Shown: piece after piece, positions 1 to 6,304 of the stretch
Layout of the letters: every line of letters starts with the position of its first letter
Position numbering within the stretch: the stretch's first letter is position 1
NCBI GenBank assembly: GCA_035720425.1
Contig: DASTOB010000098.1
Span: 1-6,726, forward strand
Source of the DNA: DASTOB01 sp035720425
Lineage (GTDB): Bacteria; Chloroflexota; Limnocylindria; Limnocylindrales; CSP1-4
DNA length: 6,726 nucleotides
Reading direction: 5' to 3'
Program-made: the position numbers and the translations under genes
The notes under the pieces: generated by a model
The model's database searches: none
What the model saw: the letters and a program-made list of their open reading frames with translations, nothing else
Told to the model about the DNA's origin: nothing

Positions 1-62
1 ATCGACCGCGATGACCCACCCGCCCTGCCCGGCATCGCGGCGCGCGTCGCCGTCGCCGGTCA

Positions 63-82
63 CGAGGCTCCCCGAGGCTCCC
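63..82. repeat. Perfect 10-bp tandem duplication just upstream of lpdA
   Basis: CGAGGCTCCC occurs twice back to back (63-72 and 73-82), directly followed by TGA (83-85), which is an in-frame stop for the lpdA frame, and then by the lpdA ATG at 89. Each copy carries GAGG, the only Shine-Dalgarno-like sequence here. The second GAGG (74-77) ends 11 bases before the ATG, somewhat far but usable. The repeat is seen directly; a role in translation is inference. The rest of bases 1-62 holds nothing I can assign. A stop at 12-14 in the third forward frame could be the end of an upstream gene, but too few codons are visible to tell. Confidence 0.6.
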
Positions 83-88
83 TGACCC

Positions 89-1531
89 ATGGCCGTCGGC
101 TCCTCCAACGACTTCGATCTCGTCGTGCTCGGCGCGGGCACGGGCGGCTACACGGCGGCGTTTCGGGCCGCCCAGCTGGGCCTCAAGGTGGCCCTCGTCG
201 ACGAGGACAAGATCGGAGGCACGTGCCTCCATCGCGGCTGCATCCCGACCAAGGCCCTGCTCGAATCGGCCGCCTTTGCCGAGCGCCTCCGCCACGCGAA
301 GGACTTCGGACTGAACCTGCCCGGCGAGGCCACGATCGACTACGGCCAGGTCGCCGCGCGGCGCGATCAGGTCGTGAAGCGGATGTGGACCGGGCTCAAG
401 ACGCTCATCGACAAGAACAAGGTCACCTGGGTCGCCGGCCGCGGCCGGCTCGACGGGCCGAACAAGGTCCGGGTCAGCCAGGCGGGCGAGGACGGGACGC
501 CCGGCGGGGGAGGGGAGCGCGTCCTCCAGGCGACCGACGTCATCCTCGCCACCGGCTCGCGGGTGAAGAGCCTGCCCGGCCTCGAGCCGGACGGCCGGCG
601 GATCATCACCTCGGACGACTGCCTGCGGCTCGACACGCTGCCCAAGGACATCATCGTCGTCGGCGCCGGCGCGGTCGGCGTCGAGTTCGCCTCGCTCTAC
701 CACGATTTCGGGGTGAAGGTGACGCTGCTCGAGTACCTCCCCCAGATCGTTCCGCTCGAGGATCGCGAGGTGAGCCAGGTCGTCGAGCGCAGCTTCACGA
801 AGCGCGGCATCGCGGTCATGACCAACGCGCGCTTCGATCCCGCCGCCGTGAAGGCCGACAAGACCGGAGTGACCGTGTCGGTGGGACCGGAGGGCAAGGA
901 GCCGACGGAGCTGCGCGCCGAGGCAATGCTCGTCGCGACCGGGCGCGCGGCCAACGTCGAGGACATCGGCCTCGAGACGACGAAGGTCGAGGTCGACCGC
1001 GGGTTCGTCACCGTGAACGGCCGGATGCGGACGAAGGAGCCGCACGTCTACGCCATCGGCGACCTCGTTGGCGGGCTCCTCCTCGCCCACACGGCCGGGC
1101 ACGAGGGGATCGTCGCCGCCCACGCGATCGCCGGCGACACGGAGGTCCACGAGATCGACTACGTGACCCAGCCGCGCGCGACGTACTGCCGACCGGAGAT
1201 CGCGTCGGTGGGCCTCACCGAGCAGCAGTGCCAGGAGCGCGGCCTCCCGTACACCGTCGGCAAGGTGCCGTTCCAGGCGATCGCCAAGGCGATCATCGGC
1301 GGCGAGTACGAGGGCTTCTGCAAGGTCATCGGCAACCCGGAGACGGGCGACACGCTCGGGGTCCACATCGTGGGGCCGCACGCGACGGACCTCATCGCCG
1401 AGGCGTCGCTCGGGTTCACCCTCGACGTGACCCCGTGGGAGATCGGCGCGGCGACCCATCCCCATCCCACCCTGTCCGAGATCGTCGGCGAGGCGGCCAT
1501 GGCGGTCGACAAGCGGTCGATCAACTTCTGA
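89..1531 (+). CDS. lpdA: Dihydrolipoyl dehydrogenase (E3 of a 2-oxoacid dehydrogenase complex)
   Basis: FAD-dependent disulfide oxidoreductase, 480 residues, that reoxidises the dihydrolipoyl group on E2 with NAD+ in the cytoplasm. The FAD-binding fold begins at GAGTGG (residues 15-20). The redox-active pair is C46 and C51 in GGTCLHRGC. A second nucleotide-binding motif, GAGAVGVEFA (192-201), is followed by an acidic residue (E215) typical of NAD rather than NADP use. ATGR (283-286) and YAIGD (321-325) complete the FAD site. The C-terminal dimer domain ends with the catalytic His-Glu pair H459/E464 in HPTLSE. Length is slightly above the usual 460-475, partly from a Gly-rich loop at about 132-143. 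The ATG at 89 is well supported, because an in-frame TGA lies two codons upstream and only eight residues precede the conserved strand DFDLVVLGAG. It is first in an operon with E1 alpha and E1 beta, overlapping the next start by one base. Confidence 0.97.
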   Translation: MAVGSSNDFDLVVLGAGTGGYTAAFRAAQLGLKVALVDEDKIGGTCLHRGCIPTKALLESAAFAERLRHAKDFGLNLPGEATIDYGQVAARRDQVVKRMWTGLKTLIDKNKVTWVAGRGRLDGPNKVRVSQAGEDGTPGGGGERVLQATDVILATGSRVKSLPGLEPDGRRIITSDDCLRLDTLPKDIIVVGAGAVGVEFASLYHDFGVKVTLLEYLPQIVPLEDREVSQVVERSFTKRGIAVMTNARFDPAAVKADKTGVTVSVGPEGKEPTELRAEAMLVATGRAANVEDIGLETTKVEVDRGFVTVNGRMRTKEPHVYAIGDLVGGLLLAHTAGHEGIVAAHAIAGDTEVHEIDYVTQPRATYCRPEIASVGLTEQQCQERGLPYTVGKVPFQAIAKAIIGGEYEGFCKVIGNPETGDTLGVHIVGPHATDLIAEASLGFTLDVTPWEIGAATHPHPTLSEIVGEAAMAVDKRSINF

Positions 1532-2589
1532 TGGCCCGGACGTCCGTCGGCCTCGGCGCAGACGTCGGGCTGTCGAACGACGATCTCGTGGCGATGTACC
1601 GGATGGTCGCCCTCGCCCGGGCGATCGACGAGCGGATGTGGATCCTGAACCGGGCCGGCCGGATCCCGTTCGTCATCAGCGGCCAGGGCCACGAGGGCGC
1701 GCAGGTCGGCATCACGTGGGCGCTCCGGCGCGGCCATGACTGGGTCGCGCCGTTCTATCGGTCGATCGCGACGTGCCTCACGTTCGGCATGTCGCCGCGC
1801 GACATCATGACCGCCCAGTACGCGACCGCCAACGACCCGTCGTCCGGCGGCCGCCAGATGCCCGGCCACTACGGGTCGCACGAGCACAACCTCGTGTCGG
1901 TCTCGTCGCCGGTGGCGACCCAGATCCTCCACGCCGTCGGGATCGCGCTGGCGGCGAAGGTGCGGCACACGGACCAGGTGGCGATGACGTTCATGGGCGA
2001 GGGCTCGTCGAACCAGGGCGACGTCCACGAGGGCCTGAACTTCGCGGCGATCCACCGGCTGCCGTTCGTGTTCGTGGTCGAGAACAACGGCTACGCGATC
2101 AGCGTGCCCGCGGCGAAGGAGCTGTCGGTCGAGGACGTCGCGGTCCGGGCCTCCGGTTACGGCATCCCCGGGGTGGTCGTGGACGGCACCGACGTGCTCG
2201 CCTGCTACGCGGCCGCTCGCGACGCCGTGGCGCGAGCGCGCGCCGGCGAGGGCCCCACGCTCATCGAGGCGAAGGTGACCCGGCTGACCGCCCACTCGTC
2301 GGATGACCAGCAGACGAAGTACCGATCGGCGGAGGAGCTCGAGGCCGAGAAGGCACGCGATCCGCTGCCGCGCTTCCGCGAGCAGCTCGTCGCGGCCGGC
2401 GTGCTGACCGACGAGGTCTTGAGCAGACTGGCATCCGACATCGTCGCCGCGGTCGAGGACGCGACGACGTACGCCGAGGCCCAGGCAGATCCCGATCCGT
2501 CGACCGCCCTCGACTGGGTCTACGCCGAGCGCTGGCCGTCCGAGACGCCGCCGCCGTGGGGCCTGGGACGCGGCGCCGAGGACCACTGA
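1531..2589 (+). CDS. bkdAA: 2-oxoacid dehydrogenase E1 component, alpha subunit (branched-chain type)
   Basis: Alpha subunit (352 residues) of a heterotetrameric thiamine diphosphate (ThDP)-dependent 2-oxoacid decarboxylase that transfers the acyl group to E2 lipoyl. The ThDP/Mg motif is GEG (156-158) followed by NN (185-186). The E in place of the commoner GDG also occurs in branched-chain E1 alpha. Y76-R77 fits the diphosphate-binding YR. GRQMPGHYG (107-115) and SSPVATQILHAVG (125-137) are strong branched-chain E1 alpha signatures, as is the loop RLTAHSSDD (251-259), which resembles the Bacillus BfmBAA/BkdAA form and contains the active-site-loop histidine H255. The ATG at 1531 shares its A with the lpdA TGA (TGATG) and no clear Shine-Dalgarno is visible, so translation is probably coupled to lpdA. 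The same frame stays open far upstream through lpdA, but that part has no conserved content. Pyruvate dehydrogenase alpha (pdhA) is the alternative name; substrate cannot be fixed from sequence alone. Confidence 0.93.
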   Translation: MARTSVGLGADVGLSNDDLVAMYRMVALARAIDERMWILNRAGRIPFVISGQGHEGAQVGITWALRRGHDWVAPFYRSIATCLTFGMSPRDIMTAQYATANDPSSGGRQMPGHYGSHEHNLVSVSSPVATQILHAVGIALAAKVRHTDQVAMTFMGEGSSNQGDVHEGLNFAAIHRLPFVFVVENNGYAISVPAAKELSVEDVAVRASGYGIPGVVVDGTDVLACYAAARDAVARARAGEGPTLIEAKVTRLTAHSSDDQQTKYRSAEELEAEKARDPLPRFREQLVAAGVLTDEVLSRLASDIVAAVEDATTYAEAQADPDPSTALDWVYAERWPSETPPPWGLGRGAEDH

Positions 2590-2595
2590 CGCGTG
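2578..2595 (+). promoter_or_regulatory. Ribosome binding site and GTG start of the E1 beta gene
   Basis: GAGGA at 2578-2582, inside the last codons of E1 alpha, lies ten bases before a GTG at 2593. The first downstream in-frame ATG encodes residue 18 and would remove the conserved N-terminal strand (AIRTFIEAIREGLADEM). The GTG is therefore the likely start, three bases after the E1 alpha stop. Confidence 0.6.
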
Positions 2596-3576
2596 GCGAT
2601 CCGGACGTTCATCGAGGCGATCCGCGAGGGTCTCGCCGACGAGATGCGCCGCGACGAGCGGGTCATCGTGCTTGGCGAGGACGTCGGCAAGAAGGGCGGC
2701 GTGTTCCTCGCGACCGACGGCCTGTGGGCCGAATTCGGCGACGACCGGGTCATCGACACGCCGCTGACCGAGTCGATGATCGTGGGTGCGTCGATCGGGG
2801 CGGCCGTCAATGGGCTTCGACCCGTCGCCGAGATCCAGTTCGCCGACTTCATCCACCCGGCGTTCAACCAGCTCGTGTCCGAGGCGGCCCGGATGCGTTA
2901 CCGCTCGAACAACGGCTACGCGGTGCCGATGGTCGTGCGCGCGCCGTATGGCGGCGGGGTCCACGGCGCGCTCTATCACTCGCAGTCGGTCGAGGCGTTC
3001 TTCACGCACGTGCCCGGGCTCAAGGTCGTCGTGCCGTCGACCCCGCACGACGCGAAAGGCCTGCTCCGGTCGGCCATCCGCGACGACGACCCGGTCCTCT
3101 TCTTCGAGCACAAGAAGATGTACCGATCCGTGCGCGGCGAGGTACCGGAACGCGACTATGTCGTGCCGCTGGGCCGGGCGGCGATCACGCGGCCCGGGTC
3201 GCAGGTCACCGTCGTGGCCTACGGGCTCATGGCCCACTACGCGCTCGAGGCGGCCGATCGGGTGGCCGACGAGGGGATCAGCGTCGAGGTGGTCGACCTG
3301 CGGACGCTTCGGCCGCTCGACACCGACCTCCTCCTGTCGTCGGTCAGAAAGACGGGCAAGTGCCTCGTCGTCTACGAGGACAACCGGTTCGGCGGGTACG
3401 GGGCGGAGGTGGCGGCGATCGTCGCCGAGCAGGCGTTCGACTACCTCGACGGGCCGATCACCCGGATCGCCGGACCGGACGTGCCCGGCGTGCCGTACAA
3501 CCACGTCCTCGAGGACTGGTTCATGGTCAACCCGGAGAAGATCGCCGACGGCATCCGCCGTCTCGCGGCCTACTGA
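2593..3576 (+). CDS. bkdAB: 2-oxoacid dehydrogenase E1 component, beta subunit (branched-chain type)
   Basis: Beta subunit (327 residues, normal for the family) that pairs with the preceding alpha subunit to form the ThDP-binding E1 tetramer. The N-terminal pyrimidine-binding domain has GED (28-30) and DTPLTE (55-60), where E60 is the conserved glutamate that activates the ThDP aminopyrimidine. YGGGVHGALYHSQSVEAFF (119-137) contains the conserved active-site histidine H129. The C-terminal transketolase-type domain has VVDLRTLRPLD (233-243) and YEDNRFGGYGAEVAA (261-275). In the latter the His often found before E-D is a Tyr, a variant I also associate with branched-chain and acetoin-type subunits. 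It ends the operon: the next gene is convergent, 37 bases away, so E2 does not follow as it usually does. pdhB is the alternative label. Confidence 0.93.
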   Translation: MAIRTFIEAIREGLADEMRRDERVIVLGEDVGKKGGVFLATDGLWAEFGDDRVIDTPLTESMIVGASIGAAVNGLRPVAEIQFADFIHPAFNQLVSEAARMRYRSNNGYAVPMVVRAPYGGGVHGALYHSQSVEAFFTHVPGLKVVVPSTPHDAKGLLRSAIRDDDPVLFFEHKKMYRSVRGEVPERDYVVPLGRAAITRPGSQVTVVAYGLMAHYALEAADRVADEGISVEVVDLRTLRPLDTDLLLSSVRKTGKCLVVYEDNRFGGYGAEVAAIVAEQAFDYLDGPITRIAGPDVPGVPYNHVLEDWFMVNPEKIADGIRRLAAY

Positions 3577-3600
3577 CGGCGCCGCGCGGACGGGCCACGC

Positions 3601-3624
3601 CGCTCGCCGAGCCTCAGGCGAGCG
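3601..3624. terminator. Possible bidirectional terminator hairpin between convergent genes
   Basis: CGCTCGCC (3601-3608) and GGCGAGCG (3617-3624) are perfect inverted copies, giving an 8-bp, GC-rich stem with an 8-base loop that contains the stop codon of the minus-strand cyclase gene (3614-3616). The hairpin lies 25 bases past the E1 beta stop, so it could serve transcripts from both sides. There is no T-tract on either strand, so it is not a canonical intrinsic terminator. By-chance stems of this size are not rare in such GC-rich DNA. Confidence 0.35.
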
Positions 3625-6304
3625 AGCCGATCATGTCGAGCGCGTACTCGACCGCTTCGTCGAACGACATCGCACGGCCGAACTCGGCGGCAGCGCTGAA
3701 TCCGGCGTCCCCGAGGTGTGCGCGAGCGACGGTCGACGGATCCGCCCGACCAGTGACCACCTCGAGGATGACCGGTGGTCGGACGGCGAATCGGCGCTCG
3801 AACTCCTCGTACGCACCGAGCAATGTCGCGGCCTCCTGCCAGCGCTCCGTCTCGGCCGCCACGATCGCCGCGGCCCGGAGCGAGAACGTCGTATCGGACA
3901 CGCTGCCAGCCTGCCACGACGTGCGCATCGCACGGCCGCCCCAGCGGGCCGCCTCGACGATGTTGCCGAGCACGAGGTTGACCCAGGCGATGCTGCCCAC
4001 GCACAGCTCGGCGTAGAGGAAGTCGTCGAGGGCCTCGAAGCGCGCGTGCATCGCCGTCAGGACGTCGAGCGCCTCTGGTCCAAGGTTGAACCCGGTCTCG
4101 CCATTGATCAGCCCGCCCGCCGAGCGCGCCCAGGCGACGCGAGCCTGGCCGCGCTCATGGCCGAGGTCCGCGTACAGGTCGCCCGCCCTGCCCAGGAGCG
4201 CGGCGGCGGCGTCGCCTTCGCCGCCGACGGAGATCGCGTGTGCGAGATTGAAGGCGCCATCGGCCTCGCCGAGGCGATCACCGATGCTCCGCGCGATGCG
4301 CATCTGGGTCTCGTAGTGCGCCCGTGCCTCGGCGATCTCGCCGCGCCAGTAGGCGATGCCGCCCGCGGCCTCGATTGCCCGCAGGCGGAGCACGTCATCC
4401 CGCTCGGCGCCCGGGATGCCGAGCAGCCGGGGCATGACGGCATGTGCCTCGGCGAGGTGGCCGCGCAGCTGCCAGAAGCGCCACAGCGAAGCGGCGAAGC
4501 GAAGTCCCATCTCGGCGTCCCCGGCCTCGATCGACCAGGCCACCGCGGCTCGCAGGTTGTCGTGGTCCTCGGTCAGTCGCTCGAGCCGGACGGCCTGCTC
4601 GCGTCCCGGCAGGTGGACCGCCTCGGCCTCGGCGAGCGCGAGGTAGGCGACCGCGTGCCGGGATCGTGCGTCCTCGCCCTCGCCCGACTCCTCGAGTCGC
4701 TCGCCGGCAAACGAGCGGATCGTGTCGAGCATCGCGAAGCGCGGCCCATCGACGCCGGAGCGCGGCACGATGAGGCTGTGGTCGTTGAGCGCCGTCAGCG
4801 ATGACAGGACGTCGGCATCGCCGTCGGGCGCGCCGCCGACCGCGCCGCCGACGCCGCCGCCGACCGCCCGTTCCACCTCGTCGAGGCGACTCCCGCCCTC
4901 GAACACGGCGAGTCGCCGGAGCACGCCGCGCGCCGCCGGGTCGAGCAACTCGTAACTCCAGGCGACCGTGTCGCGCAGGGTTCGGTGCCGAGCCGGAAGA
5001 TCGGCGGCACCCGGCGTCGGAAGGTCCAGGCGGCGCTCGAGTCGGTCGAGAATCGCCCGCATCGGGAGGATCCGCACCTGCGCGGCGGCCAGCTCGATGC
5101 CGAGCGGCAGGCCGTCGACGCGCCGGCAGATCGCGGCGATCGCGGCCTCGTCCGCGGCATCGGGTGCGTACGCCGGCCGGGCACGACGCGCCCGTTCGAT
5201 GAACAGCCGGACGGCATCCGGGGTGCCGTGCTCGTCGTTTTCGATCGCGAGCGGCTCGAGTGGATAGATCTGCTCGGCGGACACGCCGAGCGGCCCCCGG
5301 CTCGTCGCGAGGACCCGAACGCCGGGCGCGACACCGAGCAGGTCGACGATCCGGCGCCCGACACCGGGCAGCTGCTCGAGGTTGTCGAGCACGAGCAGCA
5401 ACGCCCGATTCGCGAGGTGGTCCTCCAGCCGGGCCGCCGGTGTTCGGGTTCCCGCGTCCGGGATGCCGAGGGCATCGACGACCGTCGTATCGAACAGGGC
5501 GCCGTCGCTCACGGCGTCGAGCCGGGCAAGCCAGGCGCCGTCGGGGTGGTCCGCCGCCACGCGCCGGGCGAGCTCGAGCGCGAGGGTCGTCTTGCCGATG
5601 CCGCCGGGGCCGATGATCGTGACCAGGCGCGACGCCTCGAGGAGGCGAGTCAGCTCGTCGAGATCGTGCCCTCTCCCGACGAGCGCCGTGAGCGCGGGCG
5701 GAACGTTGCCGGCCGGCGCCGCGCGCAGGCTTCCGGCCACGGGCGAGATGCCGGGCACGACGATCTCGAACAGTCGCTCGGGATGGGTCATGTCGCGGAG
5801 CCGATGGACACCGAGGTCGCGCAGGGAGGTGCCGGGCGGGAGGTCTCGCTCGACGAGAGCCCGGGTGGCGTCCGACACGAGCGTCTGACCGCCCTGGGCG
5901 AGGCCGGCGATCCGGGCGGCGCGGTGAATGTCGACGCCGACGTAGTCGTCGCCCCCCGCGATGCCCAGGCCCGTGTGAAGGCCGATCCGTACCCGAACGC
6001 TCGCCCCCGGCGGCCACGCATGGTCCGCCAGGGCCCGCTGTGCCGCCACCGCCGCCGCGACCGCCGCGGGACCCTCGCGGAAGATCACCGCGAACGAGTC
6101 GCCCTGCGTTCCGCGCTCCACGCCGCCGTTCGCGGAGAACGCGGTCCGCATGACCCGGTGGTGGTCCTCGAGCGTCGCCCGGAAGACGTCCGGGCCAACC
6201 TCCTGGACGAGGCGCGTCGATGCCTCGATGTCCGAGAAGAGGAAGGTGACCGTGCCGGTCGGGAGGTCCGGGCGGCGGCCGGGGACGCCCGACGTCGTCG
6301 TCAC
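3614..6304 (-). CDS. Class III nucleotide cyclase / STAND (NB-ARC-like) ATPase / TPR fusion protein
   Basis: Predicted cytoplasmic signalling protein of 896 residues. Residues about 17-185 are a class III adenylate/guanylate cyclase domain: TGTVTFLFSDIEAST (16-30) with metal-binding D25, GDSFAVIF (68-75) with D69, and DYVGVDIHRAARI (120-132) with R131. Residues about 205-460 are a STAND/AP-type ATPase: Walker A GPGGIGKTT (232-240), Walker B LLLVLDNLEQ (302-311), a TSR sensor (334-336) and GLPLGIELAAA (398-408). A winged-helix-like region follows (MLDTIRSFAGERLEESG, 525-541). From about 550 to 860 comes an alpha-helical TPR-like region ending in a family-typical tail. No helix-turn-helix, signal peptide or membrane segment is seen. 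The start is GTG at 6304, overlapping the upstream stop as GTGA; a frame extension to 6346 exists but lies inside the CNB gene and lacks conserved sequence. The cyclase site has His at the usual transition-state Asn (H127) and lacks the usual purine-selecting Lys, so product and activity are uncertain. Confidence 0.9.
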   Translation of the reverse strand: MTTTSGVPGRRPDLPTGTVTFLFSDIEASTRLVQEVGPDVFRATLEDHHRVMRTAFSANGGVERGTQGDSFAVIFREGPAAVAAAVAAQRALADHAWPPGASVRVRIGLHTGLGIAGGDDYVGVDIHRAARIAGLAQGGQTLVSDATRALVERDLPPGTSLRDLGVHRLRDMTHPERLFEIVVPGISPVAGSLRAAPAGNVPPALTALVGRGHDLDELTRLLEASRLVTIIGPGGIGKTTLALELARRVAADHPDGAWLARLDAVSDGALFDTTVVDALGIPDAGTRTPAARLEDHLANRALLLVLDNLEQLPGVGRRIVDLLGVAPGVRVLATSRGPLGVSAEQIYPLEPLAIENDEHGTPDAVRLFIERARRARPAYAPDAADEAAIAAICRRVDGLPLGIELAAAQVRILPMRAILDRLERRLDLPTPGAADLPARHRTLRDTVAWSYELLDPAARGVLRRLAVFEGGSRLDEVERAVGGGVGGAVGGAPDGDADVLSSLTALNDHSLIVPRSGVDGPRFAMLDTIRSFAGERLEESGEGEDARSRHAVAYLALAEAEAVHLPGREQAVRLERLTEDHDNLRAAVAWSIEAGDAEMGLRFAASLWRFWQLRGHLAEAHAVMPRLLGIPGAERDDVLRLRAIEAAGGIAYWRGEIAEARAHYETQMRIARSIGDRLGEADGAFNLAHAISVGGEGDAAAALLGRAGDLYADLGHERGQARVAWARSAGGLINGETGFNLGPEALDVLTAMHARFEALDDFLYAELCVGSIAWVNLVLGNIVEAARWGGRAMRTSWQAGSVSDTTFSLRAAAIVAAETERWQEAATLLGAYEEFERRFAVRPPVILEVVTGRADPSTVARAHLGDAGFSAAAEFGRAMSFDEAVEYALDMIGSLA
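4830..4865 (-). repeat. 12-bp tandem repeat (three copies) encoding a VGGX linker in the ATPase protein
   Basis: Three consecutive 12-base units on the plus strand (4830-4841, 4842-4853, 4854-4865) read GCGCCGCCGACC with one substitution in each of the second and third. On the coding minus strand they are in frame and give VGGG-VGGA-VGGA (residues 481-492), a flexible low-complexity stretch between the ATPase core and the winged-helix-like region. Being in frame, copy-number changes would alter linker length by four residues without breaking the gene. That this happens is inference. Confidence 0.75.

Noticed and set aside
37..53. Small hairpin CGGCG / CGCCG with a 5-base loop upstream of lpdA as a terminator or riboswitch
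   Set aside because: Five to six base pairs in very GC-rich DNA are expected by chance, there is no T-tract, and no riboswitch consensus is recognisable.
1..88. Sigma-70-type promoter for the lpdA operon
   Set aside because: No -35/-10 pair can be made out; the region is GC-rich throughout and the promoter may lie outside the window.
1..1530. The first forward frame is open from the window edge through the whole of lpdA and into E1 alpha, suggesting a much longer E1 alpha or an overlapping gene
   Set aside because: The upstream translation is Arg/Gly/Pro-rich without any recognisable motif, lies over a well-conserved E3 gene in another frame, and E1 alpha has a normal start at 1531. Long open frames are expected by chance at this GC content.
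1159..3504. Long minus-strand open frame (781 codons) opposite E3, E1 alpha and E1 beta
   Set aside because: The composition is an Arg/Asp/His-rich antisense pattern with no motifs, and it lies wholly opposite three well-supported genes. It is a high-GC shadow.
2556..4804. Plus-strand open frames crossing from E1 beta into the region opposite the cyclase gene
   Set aside because: They run across a clear gene end and opposite a conserved minus-strand protein. The translations are Arg/Ser-rich and low complexity, without recognisable domains.
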